Source: DASUBV01 sp963725175 (GTDB lineage: Bacteria; Actinomycetota; Actinomycetes; Streptosporangiales; Streptosporangiaceae). From it: a stretch of DNA of 64,000 bases. The position numbers and the translations under genes were made by a program. Shown here piece after piece: positions 38,718 to 47,073 of the stretch (position 1 is the stretch's first letter; every line of letters starts with the position of its first letter). A model generated the notes under the pieces. That model was not told the origin of the DNA and made no database searches. It saw nothing but the letters and a program-made list of their open reading frames with translations. The stretch lies in the NCBI GenBank assembly GCA_963725175.1, contig CAVRXH010000006.1, forward strand, positions 3,596,001-3,660,000. The letters run 5' to 3'.

Positions 38718-38759
38718 TTTGCAAGCAGGGGGTCAGCGGTTCGAGCCCGCTTAGCTCCA
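38718..38759 (+). tRNA. 3' half of tRNA-Ala(UGC), probable attachment site
   Basis: Starts at the anticodon loop TTTGCAA (anticodon TGC) and continues as anticodon-stem half GCAGG, variable loop GGGTC, T-arm AGCGG-TTCGAGC-CCGCT, acceptor half TAGCTCC and discriminator A, the normal 3' half of actinobacterial tRNA-Ala. The 5' half is missing: preceding bases do not pair. Integrating elements leave such a 3' copy at one end while the complete tRNA stays at the other. It marks the right edge of the mobile region. Confidence 0.75.
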
Positions 38760-38782
38760 CATCACTTTCTTAAGGATTCGGG

Positions 38783-39334
38783 TCAGAGGACCTGTCGGCA
38801 TGCCTGGGCGAAGTCCGGGCAGCCAGATCCTGGGCCGCCGAGGACGGCCAGTAGCGCCGTTGCGCTGCGGGGCTCGCGCCGGTAGCGGGAGGCCTGGCGG
38901 CGCAGGGCTTCGAGCACGTCGGCGGGGTGCAGGTCGAACTGGTCGAGCAGGAAGGCGTCCTGGCTGGTCACCTCGATGCCGTATGGCCGGACTGCGTCTG
39001 GCGGGAAGTCGCGGAGGTTCTCGGTGACCAGGACCTCTGCTCCGCCGCGGATGGCAGCGGCGAGCACGTGCCGGTCTTTCGGGTCGTTGGCCATGTCGCT
39101 GATCATGGCCTCGTAACCGGTTACCACCGCATCGGGGAATGCCTGGTTCATCTGGTCGATCCGGTGCGCGACCTGCTTCTCGTCCAGCCCTCGCCGGGCG
39201 AGGTTGCGCTCCAGCTCGGCCATCACCATCGGGGACCACAGGGGGCGGTACACGCCTGCCTCGGCGATGCTGAGCAGCGTGTCGCACAGGTAGGACTTCA
39301 GCAGGACGCAGGTGTCCAGGAAGGCGGGTAACAC
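38783..39334 (-). CDS. PIN-domain toxin
   Basis: 183 residues from GTG. PIN acidic ligands are present: FLDTCVLLKSY, MVMAELERNL, NDPKDRHVLAAA and VTENLRDFP. The C-terminal tail has a helical extension of about 50 residues. Its start lies 8 bp after the stop of an HTH antitoxin, the usual antitoxin-toxin order. Likely a VapC-like ribonuclease. Confidence 0.82.
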   Translation of the reverse strand: MLPAFLDTCVLLKSYLCDTLLSIAEAGVYRPLWSPMVMAELERNLARRGLDEKQVAHRIDQMNQAFPDAVVTGYEAMISDMANDPKDRHVLAAAIRGGAEVLVTENLRDFPPDAVRPYGIEVTSQDAFLLDQFDLHPADVLEALRRQASRYRREPRSATALLAVLGGPGSGCPDFAQACRQVL

Positions 39335-39342
39335 CTGCGGGC

Positions 39343-39837
39343 CTACCGCGGCTGCTGGTCGTCGGTGGCGGGCAGGCGCTCGAAGGGCGCTGCGTCGGGC
39401 AGGTCGTACAGCCCGGCGTCCTCGGAGTCGGCCACCATCTGGTCCAGCAGGACCGCCCGGCCGCGGCTGGCGCGCTGCTGGTAGGCCAGCAGGTCGGCGA
39501 GCCGGATGCGCCGGTGGCGGCCGGGCTGGCTGAACGGGATCTCCCCGGCCTCCAGGAGCCGGACCAGCGTGGGCCGTGACACGCCCAGCAGGCCCGCGGC
39601 CTCGCTGGTGGACAGCACCGTGTGGTGCGGTGCCACGGTGATCGCCAGGCCCTGCGCCAGCGCGGCCACGACCTCGCGCAGCACCTCGAAGATCTCGCCG
39701 GGCAGGTCCAGCCGGGTCCCGTCGGGGCCGGTCAGCGTCGCGTGGCCGCCCGGCTGGGACCCGAGCAGCGCCAGCACGCCGCTCAGCCCCTCGGGATGCT
39801 CGGGCGGCAGCACGGTCCGGTCTGCCATCACAGTCAT
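39343..39837 (-). CDS. HTH (excisionase-family) antitoxin
   Basis: 164 residues. N-terminal half resembles no known domain (LALLGSQPGGHATLTGPDGT). The C-terminal half is an HTH_17/excisionase-like winged helix (LSTSEAAGLLGVSRPTLVRL, then LEAGEIPFSQPGRHRRIRLA). An upstream palindrome AACGATCGTT at 39866-39875 is a candidate autoregulation operator. Directly precedes the PIN toxin. Confidence 0.78.
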   Translation of the reverse strand: MTVMADRTVLPPEHPEGLSGVLALLGSQPGGHATLTGPDGTRLDLPGEIFEVLREVVAALAQGLAITVAPHHTVLSTSEAAGLLGVSRPTLVRLLEAGEIPFSQPGRHRRIRLADLLAYQQRASRGRAVLLDQMVADSEDAGLYDLPDAAPFERLPATDDQQPR

Positions 39838-39866
39838 GCGACCAGGGTACCAATCAAACGAACAAA

Positions 39867-40133
39867 ACGATCGTTGACTCAATCTTCGCGTTCCGGCCGG
39901 AGTACAACGACCTGTGGGACTACCGCGTCTGGCTCGACGTCGACGCCGAGGTGTCCCTGGACCGGGGTATCTCTCGTGACGCGGGCCTGGAAGGCCTGGC
40001 GGAAGCCACCCGGGTGCACCGGGACAGGTACCACACGGCCGAGCGCATCTACCTGGCCGAGGTCGGGCCGCTGCCCCTGGCGGACATCATCATCGACAAT
40101 CGGGAGTTCGGGAAGGCACGGATCTGCTCCTGA
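39867..40133 (+). pseudogene. C-terminal fragment of a uridine kinase
   Basis: An open frame reads IVDSIFAFRPEYNDLWDYRV, WLDVDAEVSLDRGISRDAG and RYHTAERIYLAEVGPLPLAD, matching the last 90 residues of P-loop uridine/nucleoside kinases. The P-loop half is missing; the frame opens at the promoter of the divergent antitoxin gene. It looks like a chromosomal gene cut by insertion of the toxin-antitoxin block. A short internal ATG protein from 39951 is conceivable but not functional as a kinase. Confidence 0.7.
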
Positions 40134-40164
40134 TGGTGCGGGCGATTTCTGATGCCGCGAATGA

Positions 40165-40683
40165 TCAAGCCGGAGGGGCGCTTCGGGAGTACCAGAGCCG
40201 GCCGGCGAGCGGCTCGACGGCGAGTACGGCGGCGACCGATAGGCAGGCCGCCACGGTGGCGGTCACATCGTCGCTGAGTGCGACGGCGAGGGCGGCGCCG
40301 AGCACGGCGATGGCCGGGCGCAGCAGCGTGAAGGGTCCGAGGATGACCGCCGCCGCGAGGTATCTGAGCCGCCAGTTCAGGGCGGCATAGCAGGCCAGGG
40401 CGATCAGCACGAGCAGCGCGTAGGGGCCGTAGATCTCCAGCATGGCTATCCCGGCGCGTCGGTAGTGATCGAGATCGGCGGGATGGGTCAGTACGCCGGC
40501 GCACGCGACCGCGATCGCGGGCGCGAGCAGGACGCAGACGAGGCCCGCGCCCCGGCGGGCTGCTAGCCGGTCGGACTTGCGGTGGTTGATGAGTCCTGTG
40601 CGTCCGGCCGAGGAGCGGAAACCCGCGAACGCGCCGTCGAGGAGCGCCAGGATAAGCAGCGCGACAGCGACCGCGGCGGTCAT
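40165..40683 (-). CDS. Conserved membrane protein, coupled to methyltransferase
   Basis: 172 residues with about four membrane helices (TAAVAVALLILALLDGAFAG, ...VLLAPAIAVACAGVL, ...LLVLIALACYAALNW, ...AAAVILGPFTLLRPAIAVLG). The ATG overlaps the stop of the methyltransferase (ATGA). I do not recognise the family; the pairing suggests a shared lipid or surface-molecule modification. Confidence 0.65.
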   Translation of the reverse strand: MTAAVAVALLILALLDGAFAGFRSSAGRTGLINHRKSDRLAARRGAGLVCVLLAPAIAVACAGVLTHPADLDHYRRAGIAMLEIYGPYALLVLIALACYAALNWRLRYLAAAVILGPFTLLRPAIAVLGAALAVALSDDVTATVAACLSVAAVLAVEPLAGRLWYSRSAPPA

Positions 40684-41543
40684 ACGCGGGTTCCGACAAT
40701 CGGCCGCAGCACATCAAGCGCGCGAGGGTGCCAGCGGGAGCCTTCCAGCACCTGGACGTCGTATCCGGGCGCTGCGGCCCGCGCTGCCTGCTGAAGTACC
40801 GACGCGGGGTGGGCGCGGCGGGCGGAAAGGACGCCATCGTGCCGGGACACGGGTTCGCGCATGCGTGCCTGGTGAAAGATCCACGCTCCGAGCGTTGACC
40901 ACAGGCACGGGGCGATATCCCAGTGCGCGAACGCGGCGGCGCCGAGCCGCGCCTGCGCCGCGAAGAACTCGGCGAGCCCGGACTCGGGCAGGTGATGCAG
41001 GAAGCCGCTTGAGATGACGACGCAGCGGGCGCCGTCCCGGGTCGCCACTCCCGGCTTGAACGCATCCCCCTGCTTAAAGCGGCAGGTCAAGCCTTCGCGC
41101 TCGGCAAGCCGGCTGGCGGCGGCGACAAGAACGGGGTTGAGGTCGACGCCGACGAGTTCGACATCGGGTGCCAGAGCCGAGGAGGCGGCCATGGCCCGCA
41201 GGACGAAACCAAGCCCGCACCCCACGTCAACGACGCGCACGGGTCCGGTGCCCAGACGACGCACGCTGGCCACGAGGGGGTCTAGCTGGGCGGCAACGCG
41301 TCGGGCGAACTGAAGCTCCTCGCTGAGTCGCTGCAGCTCGCAGTGCACGCGGACGCCAAGGGCGTCGACGTAATCCGGATCCAGAATCCCGTCGGCGGCG
41401 GGCATCGCCGAGACGATGCGCGCTGCGCGGCGCTGGCCTAGCGTCCGTAGCCGATCGAGCACTTCGGCTTTCCGCACGGGATGAGGGACGCCGTCGGCGT
41501 CCAGCGACCACAATAGATCGGTGATCTCCAGCGGCCTGGGCAC
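40680..41543 (-). CDS. Class I SAM-dependent methyltransferase
   Basis: 287 residues. SAM-binding motif I VRVVDVGCGLGFVLRAMA, motif II ELVGVDLNPVLVAAASRL, and motif IV region CVVISSGFLHHLPESGL. The N-terminal 90 residues are helical. It starts 2 bp after the murJ stop and overlaps the next membrane-protein gene, so the three form one transcript. Confidence 0.8.
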   Translation of the reverse strand: MPRPLEITDLLWSLDADGVPHPVRKAEVLDRLRTLGQRRAARIVSAMPAADGILDPDYVDALGVRVHCELQRLSEELQFARRVAAQLDPLVASVRRLGTGPVRVVDVGCGLGFVLRAMAASSALAPDVELVGVDLNPVLVAAASRLAEREGLTCRFKQGDAFKPGVATRDGARCVVISSGFLHHLPESGLAEFFAAQARLGAAAFAHWDIAPCLWSTLGAWIFHQARMREPVSRHDGVLSARRAHPASVLQQAARAAAPGYDVQVLEGSRWHPRALDVLRPIVGTRV

Positions 41544-41544
41544 C

Positions 41545-43269
41545 TTAGCGTCCGAGGCGGCCGCGGACGGTCCCCATCAGGTTGGTGATCTCGCTGATGC
41601 GAAGGACCCGGCCGCAGGCGACGTAGAGCACGACGGCCAGGCCGCCGCCGAGGACGACTACCAGGATCGCGGTCTTCAGCAGCATCGCGACCACAACCGC
41701 CACGAGCACGGCCGGCACGGTGGCGGCGTGCATCCTGGCCAGGGTGCCGCCGGTGCCGCGCCCGTCGAGCCCGTGCAGGCGCCGGCTCAGGACCCAGGAG
41801 GCAATGACCATGCCGACGAGGTTGGCGAGGCCAAACCCGGCACCGAGCCCGGCGACGAGTTCGGACTTAGGCAGGATGCTCAGCGCCGCTACGTTCGTGC
41901 CGATATTCACGACCATCGAGACGCAGCCGATCAGGGCGGGAGTCTTGCTGTCGTGCAGCGCGTAGAACACCCGTAGCTGAAGCTGGACGATCATGTACGG
42001 CAGCAGGCCCAGGCAGAAGACCGCGAAGACGACGCCGATGTAGCGCGCCTCGGCCGGGGTGGTGCGGCCGTGGGCGAGGAACACCTCGGCGAGCTCTGGC
42101 CCGAGCACGGCCAGCACCAGGGATGACGGGACGACGATCGCGGCGGCGAGCCGAATCCCCGACGAGAAATCGTCCCGGACGAGGCCGAACCGGCCCTCGG
42201 AGGCATGGGCGCTCATCCGGGGCAGTAGCGCGCTGATGACGGAGATGCCGACGACGGCGTAGGGGAGCTGGAACAGCAGCCAGGCGTAGTTGTAGTCGGT
42301 GATGCCGGGGCCGGTCTCGCCGGCGATCTTGGTGGTGACCAGGAAGGCCACCTGAGTAGCAGCGATGTACCCGAACATCCAGCCGGCCATCCGGCCGATT
42401 TCCCGCACCTCGCCGCCGCGGAAGTCGAGCCTGGGCCGCCAGTGGAACCCGACGCGGCGCAGGGCCGGCAGCAGCGCCAGGGTCTGCGCGACGATGCCGA
42501 GCGTGGTGCCCGCTCCGAGCAGGTCAACTTGCGTTCTGGTGATGGAGCCGGGCGTCTGGTGCAGTCCGGCGACGGCGACGTACAGGCCGAGCACGCCGAT
42601 CACGGTGAGGTTGTTGATGATCGGCGTCCACATCGGCGCGGCGAAGCTGCCCCGGGCGTTGAGGATCGCTCCCACCAGGGAACTCACGCCGTAGAAGAAG
42701 ATCTGCGGGATGAAGAACAGCGCGAAGATCACGGCGAGGTGCATCGTGCTGCCGGTGATGGCGCTGCCGCTGTAGATGTGCACGATGGGCACGGCCAGGG
42801 CGACGGCAACCGCCGTGATCGCGAGCAGCACGGCCACGATCAGCGTGAACATCCGCTGGTTATAGCCATCGCCGCCGTCGGGGTCACGCTTTCCGGCGGT
42901 CACCATCAGCGGGACGATGACACTGGTCAGCACGCCGCCGAGGGCGAGGTTGTAGACAACATTGGGCAGGGTGTTGGACAAGTTGTACGCGGCCGCGATC
43001 AGGCCGACGCCCAGCGCGTAGGACTGGGCGATGGTCCGCAGGAACCCGGTGATCCGCGAGCCCAGCGTGCCGATGGCCATGACGCTGCTGGACCTGACAA
43101 TGGAGTCGGTCCCTGTGCCGGGCCGGTTTTGTACCGCGGCTGGCTCGGCCGTTAGCTGGCTCGGCGGCGCTTCTGGCTGCCTCGGGGCCCGGCGCGGCCG
43201 CGCGTGCCGGCCGCCCTTCCCTCGCCTTGGATCCGCGCGAAGCGCCTCCTGCGGCCCAGAGGGGGTCAT
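41545..43269 (-). CDS. murJ: MurJ-like lipid II flippase
   Basis: 574 residues from an ATG with AGGAG five bases upstream. A hydrophilic N-terminus of about 60 residues (Arg/Pro-rich) is followed by the MATE/MurJ core: VMAIGTLGSRITGFLRTIAQ, YNLSNTLPNVVYNLALGGVL, FFIPQIFFYGVSSLVGAILN and 14 predicted membrane helices. MurJ flips lipid-linked peptidoglycan precursor across the membrane. The long hydrophilic N-terminus is typical of actinobacterial forms. Confidence 0.88.
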   Translation of the reverse strand: MTPSGPQEALRADPRRGKGGRHARPRRAPRQPEAPPSQLTAEPAAVQNRPGTGTDSIVRSSSVMAIGTLGSRITGFLRTIAQSYALGVGLIAAAYNLSNTLPNVVYNLALGGVLTSVIVPLMVTAGKRDPDGGDGYNQRMFTLIVAVLLAITAVAVALAVPIVHIYSGSAITGSTMHLAVIFALFFIPQIFFYGVSSLVGAILNARGSFAAPMWTPIINNLTVIGVLGLYVAVAGLHQTPGSITRTQVDLLGAGTTLGIVAQTLALLPALRRVGFHWRPRLDFRGGEVREIGRMAGWMFGYIAATQVAFLVTTKIAGETGPGITDYNYAWLLFQLPYAVVGISVISALLPRMSAHASEGRFGLVRDDFSSGIRLAAAIVVPSSLVLAVLGPELAEVFLAHGRTTPAEARYIGVVFAVFCLGLLPYMIVQLQLRVFYALHDSKTPALIGCVSMVVNIGTNVAALSILPKSELVAGLGAGFGLANLVGMVIASWVLSRRLHGLDGRGTGGTLARMHAATVPAVLVAVVVAMLLKTAILVVVLGGGLAVVLYVACGRVLRISEITNLMGTVRGRLGR

Positions 43270-43407
43270 CGATCTCCTGTAGCTTCGGCGGTCCATGCCG
43301 GACCGGCACGGCCTAACGGTATCCGGGGATGAAACCAGGCAGAGGGTAGCGGGCAAAATCACGCAAGAGGCAATTAGCTGGCTAAAGTCAGAGGATGGAG
43401 GGCCGCG

Positions 43408-43926
43408 ATGGCCGAGGTCGAGCGGCTGCTGACCGCCTCGCAGGTCGGTATCGAGGTCACGGACCCGCGCGAGCCCGATGCGCGGTACTGCCTGCGTTCG
43501 TACTTCGAGGAACTGGCGCAGCGTTTCGACAGCGGCTTCGACCCGGCCCGCAGCATCCCGGCTGGCGATGACGAGATGACGCTGCCGAACGGCCTGCTGC
43601 TGATCGCGAGCGTTCAGGGCACCCCGGTCGGGTGCGGGGCGCTGAAGCTCCACCCAGAGACGCGGATCGCGGAGGTGAAGCGGATGTGGTCCGCGCCGGA
43701 GGTGCGCGGCCTTGGCCTGGGGCGGCGCATGCTGGAACGGCTCGCCGCCGAGGCCGCCGCGCGGGGCATGACGGTGCTGAGGCTGGAGACCAATCACTGC
43801 CTGACCGAGGCTCGCCGCCTCTACGAGAGCGCCGGGTTCGTCGAGGTCGAGGCGTTCAACAGCGAGCCGTACGCGCATCACTGGTTCGAGCGGCCCTTGC
43901 CTGGCGACCGCCCGCGTCCGCGGTGA
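43408..43926 (+). CDS. GNAT-family N-acetyltransferase
   Basis: 172 residues, GGAGGG before the ATG. Acetyl-CoA binding motif VRGLGLGRRMLERLAAEAAA follows VGCGALKLHPETRIAEVKRM, and the last strand reads TNHCLTEARRLYESAGFVEV. Substrate unknown. Confidence 0.85.
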   Translation: MAEVERLLTASQVGIEVTDPREPDARYCLRSYFEELAQRFDSGFDPARSIPAGDDEMTLPNGLLLIASVQGTPVGCGALKLHPETRIAEVKRMWSAPEVRGLGLGRRMLERLAAEAAARGMTVLRLETNHCLTEARRLYESAGFVEVEAFNSEPYAHHWFERPLPGDRPRPR

Positions 43927-43934
43927 CGAGTCAC

Positions 43935-44177
43935 GGGCGGAGGATGGCGCGCCGGGCGGTGAGCGCCGCGCCGGGATCGGTTCCGCGCCAGTCCTGGATC
44001 GGGTGCCGACCGGTCACGAAGCTGCTGGCTGCGCCGGGCCGACTGGTCGGCCGCGAACCAGCCGGCGGGACGGCGCTCGGCGTCGTAACTGTCCAGCAGG
44101 CCGTCGTCCGCCTGGCCTTCGAGCACCGTGGCGAGCTTCCATGCCGGATGGGCTTCGTGAACACCGTGCTCGGGCAT
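43935..44177 (-). pseudogene. Fragment of FAD-dependent monooxygenase
   Basis: The frame contains HEAHPAWKLATVLEGQADDG, then LLDSYDAERRPAGWFAADQS, the conserved segment of aromatic-hydroxylase type FAD monooxygenases. N- and C-terminal parts are absent. Overlaps the end of a TetR remnant on the other strand, so two unrelated genes were joined by a deletion. Confidence 0.65.
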
Positions 44178-44435
44178 GTGCTCGGCTCAGGGCTGGCCCT
44201 GCTGGAGGAACGCACGATGCGGGCCAGGACGGGGCAGCCCACCGACGCCGACCTGGACAGGTCAGCCGCGCCCTACCTGGCCAGGGTGGCCGGCGCAGGC
44301 CAGCACCCGCACTTCACCCGCTGGGCCGCCGACCCTGATCGGCTCGCCCCCGCGCCGCAGAGCTTCGAGCAGATCCTGGACTGGCTCCTCGACGGTCTCC
44401 AGACGCTGGCCGAAGGGCAGAAGAAGCGCGGCTAG
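44149..44435 (+). pseudogene. C-terminal remnant of a TetR-family regulator
   Basis: Reads GFVNTVLGHVLGSGLALLEE, then RSAAPYLARVAGAGQHPHFT and FEQILDWLLDGLQTLAEGQ, a TetR ligand-binding C-terminal domain (TetR_C type). The DNA-binding half is missing; upstream sequence belongs to the monooxygenase fragment on the other strand. It may still be transcribed but cannot bind DNA. Confidence 0.65.
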
Positions 44436-45685
44436 GCGCGGACGGGGACGGTCTCGTAGCCGCGCAGGATGAGGAGCGGGCGCCGGACAGGTGTCCCGGT
44501 CAGGGTGAGGTCCGGGTACCGGCCGATGAGTTCCTCGAACGCGATGCGGGCCTCCAGGCGGGCGAGCGCGGCGCCCAAGCAGTAGTGAATCCCGGCGGAG
44601 AACGCCAGGTGCCGGGACGCGTCGGGCCGGTCGACGCGGAGCCGGTCGGGCTGGTCGAACACCTCGGGGTCACGGTTGGCCCCGGCGATGGCGAGCAGGA
44701 CGGGCGCGCCCTTGGGAATCAGGAGTCCGTCGAGCTCCACGTTCTGTGTCGCGATCCGTGAGGTCATCTGGACCGGGCTGTCGTAGCGGAGCAGTTCCTC
44801 GACGGCCGCGAGGATCAGGGCCGGTTCCTCGCGTAGCCGCGCCCACTGGCCCGGTTCGCGGAGCAGGGCGACGGTGCCGTTCCCGATCAGGTTCACGGTC
44901 GTCTCGAACCCGGCGATGAGCAGCAGCAGCGCGGTGCTGACCAGTTCCTCGGAGCTAAGCCGGTCGCCCTCTTCCTCGGCCGCGATGAGGGCGGACAGCA
45001 GGCTGTCATCGGGCTCGGCGCGGCGCTTGCCCACCAGGTCCCGCAGGTAGCCGGTCAGCGCCAGCTCCGACGCCCTGGTCTGCTTCTCGGCACTCTGCGC
45101 GGGATCGAGCGAGGCGGCCACGTCGTGACCCCAGGCGCGGAAGCTGGCCTCGTCGGCCGCCGGGACGCCGAGCAGGTGGCAGATCACCGCGATAGGCAGC
45201 GGGAAGGCCAGCGCGTCGATGAGGTCGAACCCCGCCGCGCCGTCAGCCGAGGCGAGCAGCCGCTGGGTAAGGTCGCGGATCCACGGCTCGAGGCCGGCGA
45301 TCGCTCGCGGGGTGAACGTGCCGGACACCAGCCGCCGGAGCCTGGTGTGGTCGGGCGGGTCCATCGTGAGCAGGTCGGCCGCCGGGAGCTCGGCGCGGGG
45401 ATCGCCGGCCGGGTAGGTGCGCGGCCGGTAGCCGTCCTGGTGCACGGGCGAGGAGCTGAACCGGTGGTCCCGCAGGATGCTGGTCGCCGTCGCGTGGCGT
45501 GCCGTCGCCCAGGCGCCGAGCGGGCTGCGGACGAGGCCGTCCCGGCGGAGGTCAGCGTAGAGCGGGTACGGGTTGGCCTTGGCCTGCGGCCGCAGCAGCC
45601 GGGCGACCCGATCGCCCCGCCACGCGTAGAAGCGCAGCACCGCAGGCTCCAGGACCCGGCGCGTGACCTGCTCCTTGAGGCTCAC
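44432..45685 (-). CDS. Cytochrome P450
   Basis: 417 residues from GTG with GGGAGG six bases upstream. All P450 landmarks are present: I-helix LLIAGFETTVNLIGNG, E-x-x-R in EELLRYDSPVQ, and the heme-thiolate loop FSAGIHYCLGAALARLEA. Typical bacterial soluble (class I) size, needing separate ferredoxin partners, which are not adjacent. Divergent from a TetR gene, with a shared operator. Confidence 0.92.
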   Translation of the reverse strand: MSLKEQVTRRVLEPAVLRFYAWRGDRVARLLRPQAKANPYPLYADLRRDGLVRSPLGAWATARHATATSILRDHRFSSSPVHQDGYRPRTYPAGDPRAELPAADLLTMDPPDHTRLRRLVSGTFTPRAIAGLEPWIRDLTQRLLASADGAAGFDLIDALAFPLPIAVICHLLGVPAADEASFRAWGHDVAASLDPAQSAEKQTRASELALTGYLRDLVGKRRAEPDDSLLSALIAAEEEGDRLSSEELVSTALLLLIAGFETTVNLIGNGTVALLREPGQWARLREEPALILAAVEELLRYDSPVQMTSRIATQNVELDGLLIPKGAPVLLAIAGANRDPEVFDQPDRLRVDRPDASRHLAFSAGIHYCLGAALARLEARIAFEELIGRYPDLTLTGTPVRRPLLILRGYETVPVRA

Positions 45686-45732
45686 TCGCTACCTCCCGCA
45701 CTCGGTGCCGCCGTTAAGCCCGGCTCATTCAT

Positions 45733-45745
45733 ATACCAACGGTAT
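45733..45745. promoter_or_regulatory. Palindromic operator between P450 and TetR genes
   Basis: Perfect dyad ATACC-AAC-GGTAT in the 75-bp gap between the divergent P450 and TetR genes, with a related half-site CTGGTAT at the TetR start. It is placed to let the TetR protein repress both genes. Confidence 0.65.
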
Positions 45746-45760
45746 TTAGAAGCCACTGGT

Positions 45761-46372
45761 ATGTCAATGTGGCAGGATGGAGCCGTGGCCAGGGTGACGA
45801 GGGCGGTGTCCAAGGCGCGGACGCGGCAGCGCGTGCTCGATGAGGCGCAGCGGCTGTTCCGGGAGCGCGGCTACGCCGCGACCTCGCTTGAGCAGATCGC
45901 CGAGGCGGCCGAGGTGACCAAGGGCGCCATCTACGGGCACTTTTCCAGCAAGGAAGACCTGCTGCTCAGCGCCATCGAGGCGACACCGACTCCGGACTAT
46001 GGCGCGGCGCTGAACGACCTCTCCCGGCCCCTGGCCGAACGGCTCGCCGAGTTCGGCCGGGCCATGGCGGTGGACGAGGTCACCACGGACAAGGCCGGGC
46101 TGGCGGTCAGCCTGGAATTCATCGCGGCGCTGCTGCGCAGCCCCGATGCGCTGCGCCGCTACAGCGCCGGTCTTCAGCGGCGGCTGGCGGAACTGGCCGC
46201 CGAAGACAAGGAGCAGCCCCGACCCGGAATCACTCCGGTGGAAACCTGGGCCATCGGCCACGCGCTGTGCATCGGCCTGCAGCTCTACCAGTTCATGGCA
46301 CCGGAGATCGTGACGCCCGAGGTCTTCGAGCGCGCCTTCGTCCTACTGGCCGGCCTCTATCCCGACGGCTGA
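45761..46372 (+). CDS. TetR-family transcriptional regulator
   Basis: 203 residues. HTH: RQRVLDEAQRLFRERGYAAT, then LEQIAEAAEVTKGAIYGHFS. The C-terminal domain is of ordinary TetR length. Met1 or Met3 may be the start; upstream in-frame sequence is antisense to the P450 and not coding. Probably represses the divergent P450 and itself through the ATACC/GGTAT palindrome. Confidence 0.88.
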   Translation: MSMWQDGAVARVTRAVSKARTRQRVLDEAQRLFRERGYAATSLEQIAEAAEVTKGAIYGHFSSKEDLLLSAIEATPTPDYGAALNDLSRPLAERLAEFGRAMAVDEVTTDKAGLAVSLEFIAALLRSPDALRRYSAGLQRRLAELAAEDKEQPRPGITPVETWAIGHALCIGLQLYQFMAPEIVTPEVFERAFVLLAGLYPDG

Positions 46373-46440
46373 GCCACGGCGCGGCCAGTGGGAGAGTTGT
46401 CCTTCGACTTCGCGAGCGGATAAAGGCGGTCCCGATCACG

Positions 46441-47073
46441 ATGAGCGAGTCATTGGCCGAGGCCCTGGAGGCCCTCGATGAGGAGGCTTTCCAGCGGCTC
46501 TACGGCCGCTGGGACCCGCTTGAACCGCGGCAGGTCGCCGAGCTGCTCGACGGCACGTCCGTTCGCTGGTGGATCGGCGGCGGCCGGGCCGCCAGGGTCG
46601 GTGCCCCGCCGCGCCATCATGACGACACCGACGTCATCGTGCTGGCCGCCGACGTGGCCGAGCTGCGGACTGCCTTGATTTCCTGGCACCTGTGGGAGGC
46701 CAACGGCGGCTCGCTCAGGCCGCTGCCGCCCGGCGTCGCGGTGAGCGACGACTGCGGGCAGTTCTGGGCGCGGCGCAACGCGGACCATCCGTGGCAGCTT
46801 GACCTGCCGCTTGATCGCGGCAGCAATGACCAGGAGTGGGTCTTCAAGCGCGACGCGCGGGTCCGGCTGCCCTGGTCCAGGGCCGTGCACACGGTGGACG
46901 GGGTCCGCTACCTGCGCCCGGAGATCGCGCTGCTGCACAAGGCTCACCTGGACCGGCCCAAGGACCAGGCGGACCTGGCGCAGGCCGCGCTCGACCCGGC
47001 GGGCCGGGCCTGGCTGGCGGACGCCCTCGACCTGGGTGGCCATCATGACTGGGCGCAGCGGGTCCGGCAGTGA
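46441..47073 (+). CDS. Nucleotidyltransferase-like protein (aminoglycoside type)
   Basis: 210 residues. VRWWIGGGRAARVG is the GG-containing loop and HHDDTDVIVL the metal-binding Asp pair of the AadB/LinB-like nucleotidyltransferase fold; DCGQFWARRNADHPWQLDL and YLRPEIALLHKAHLDRPKDQ complete the core. It may modify an antibiotic or another small molecule. The GTG of the following methyltransferase overlaps its stop (GTGA), so the two are coupled. Confidence 0.7.
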   Translation: MSESLAEALEALDEEAFQRLYGRWDPLEPRQVAELLDGTSVRWWIGGGRAARVGAPPRHHDDTDVIVLAADVAELRTALISWHLWEANGGSLRPLPPGVAVSDDCGQFWARRNADHPWQLDLPLDRGSNDQEWVFKRDARVRLPWSRAVHTVDGVRYLRPEIALLHKAHLDRPKDQADLAQAALDPAGRAWLADALDLGGHHDWAQRVRQ

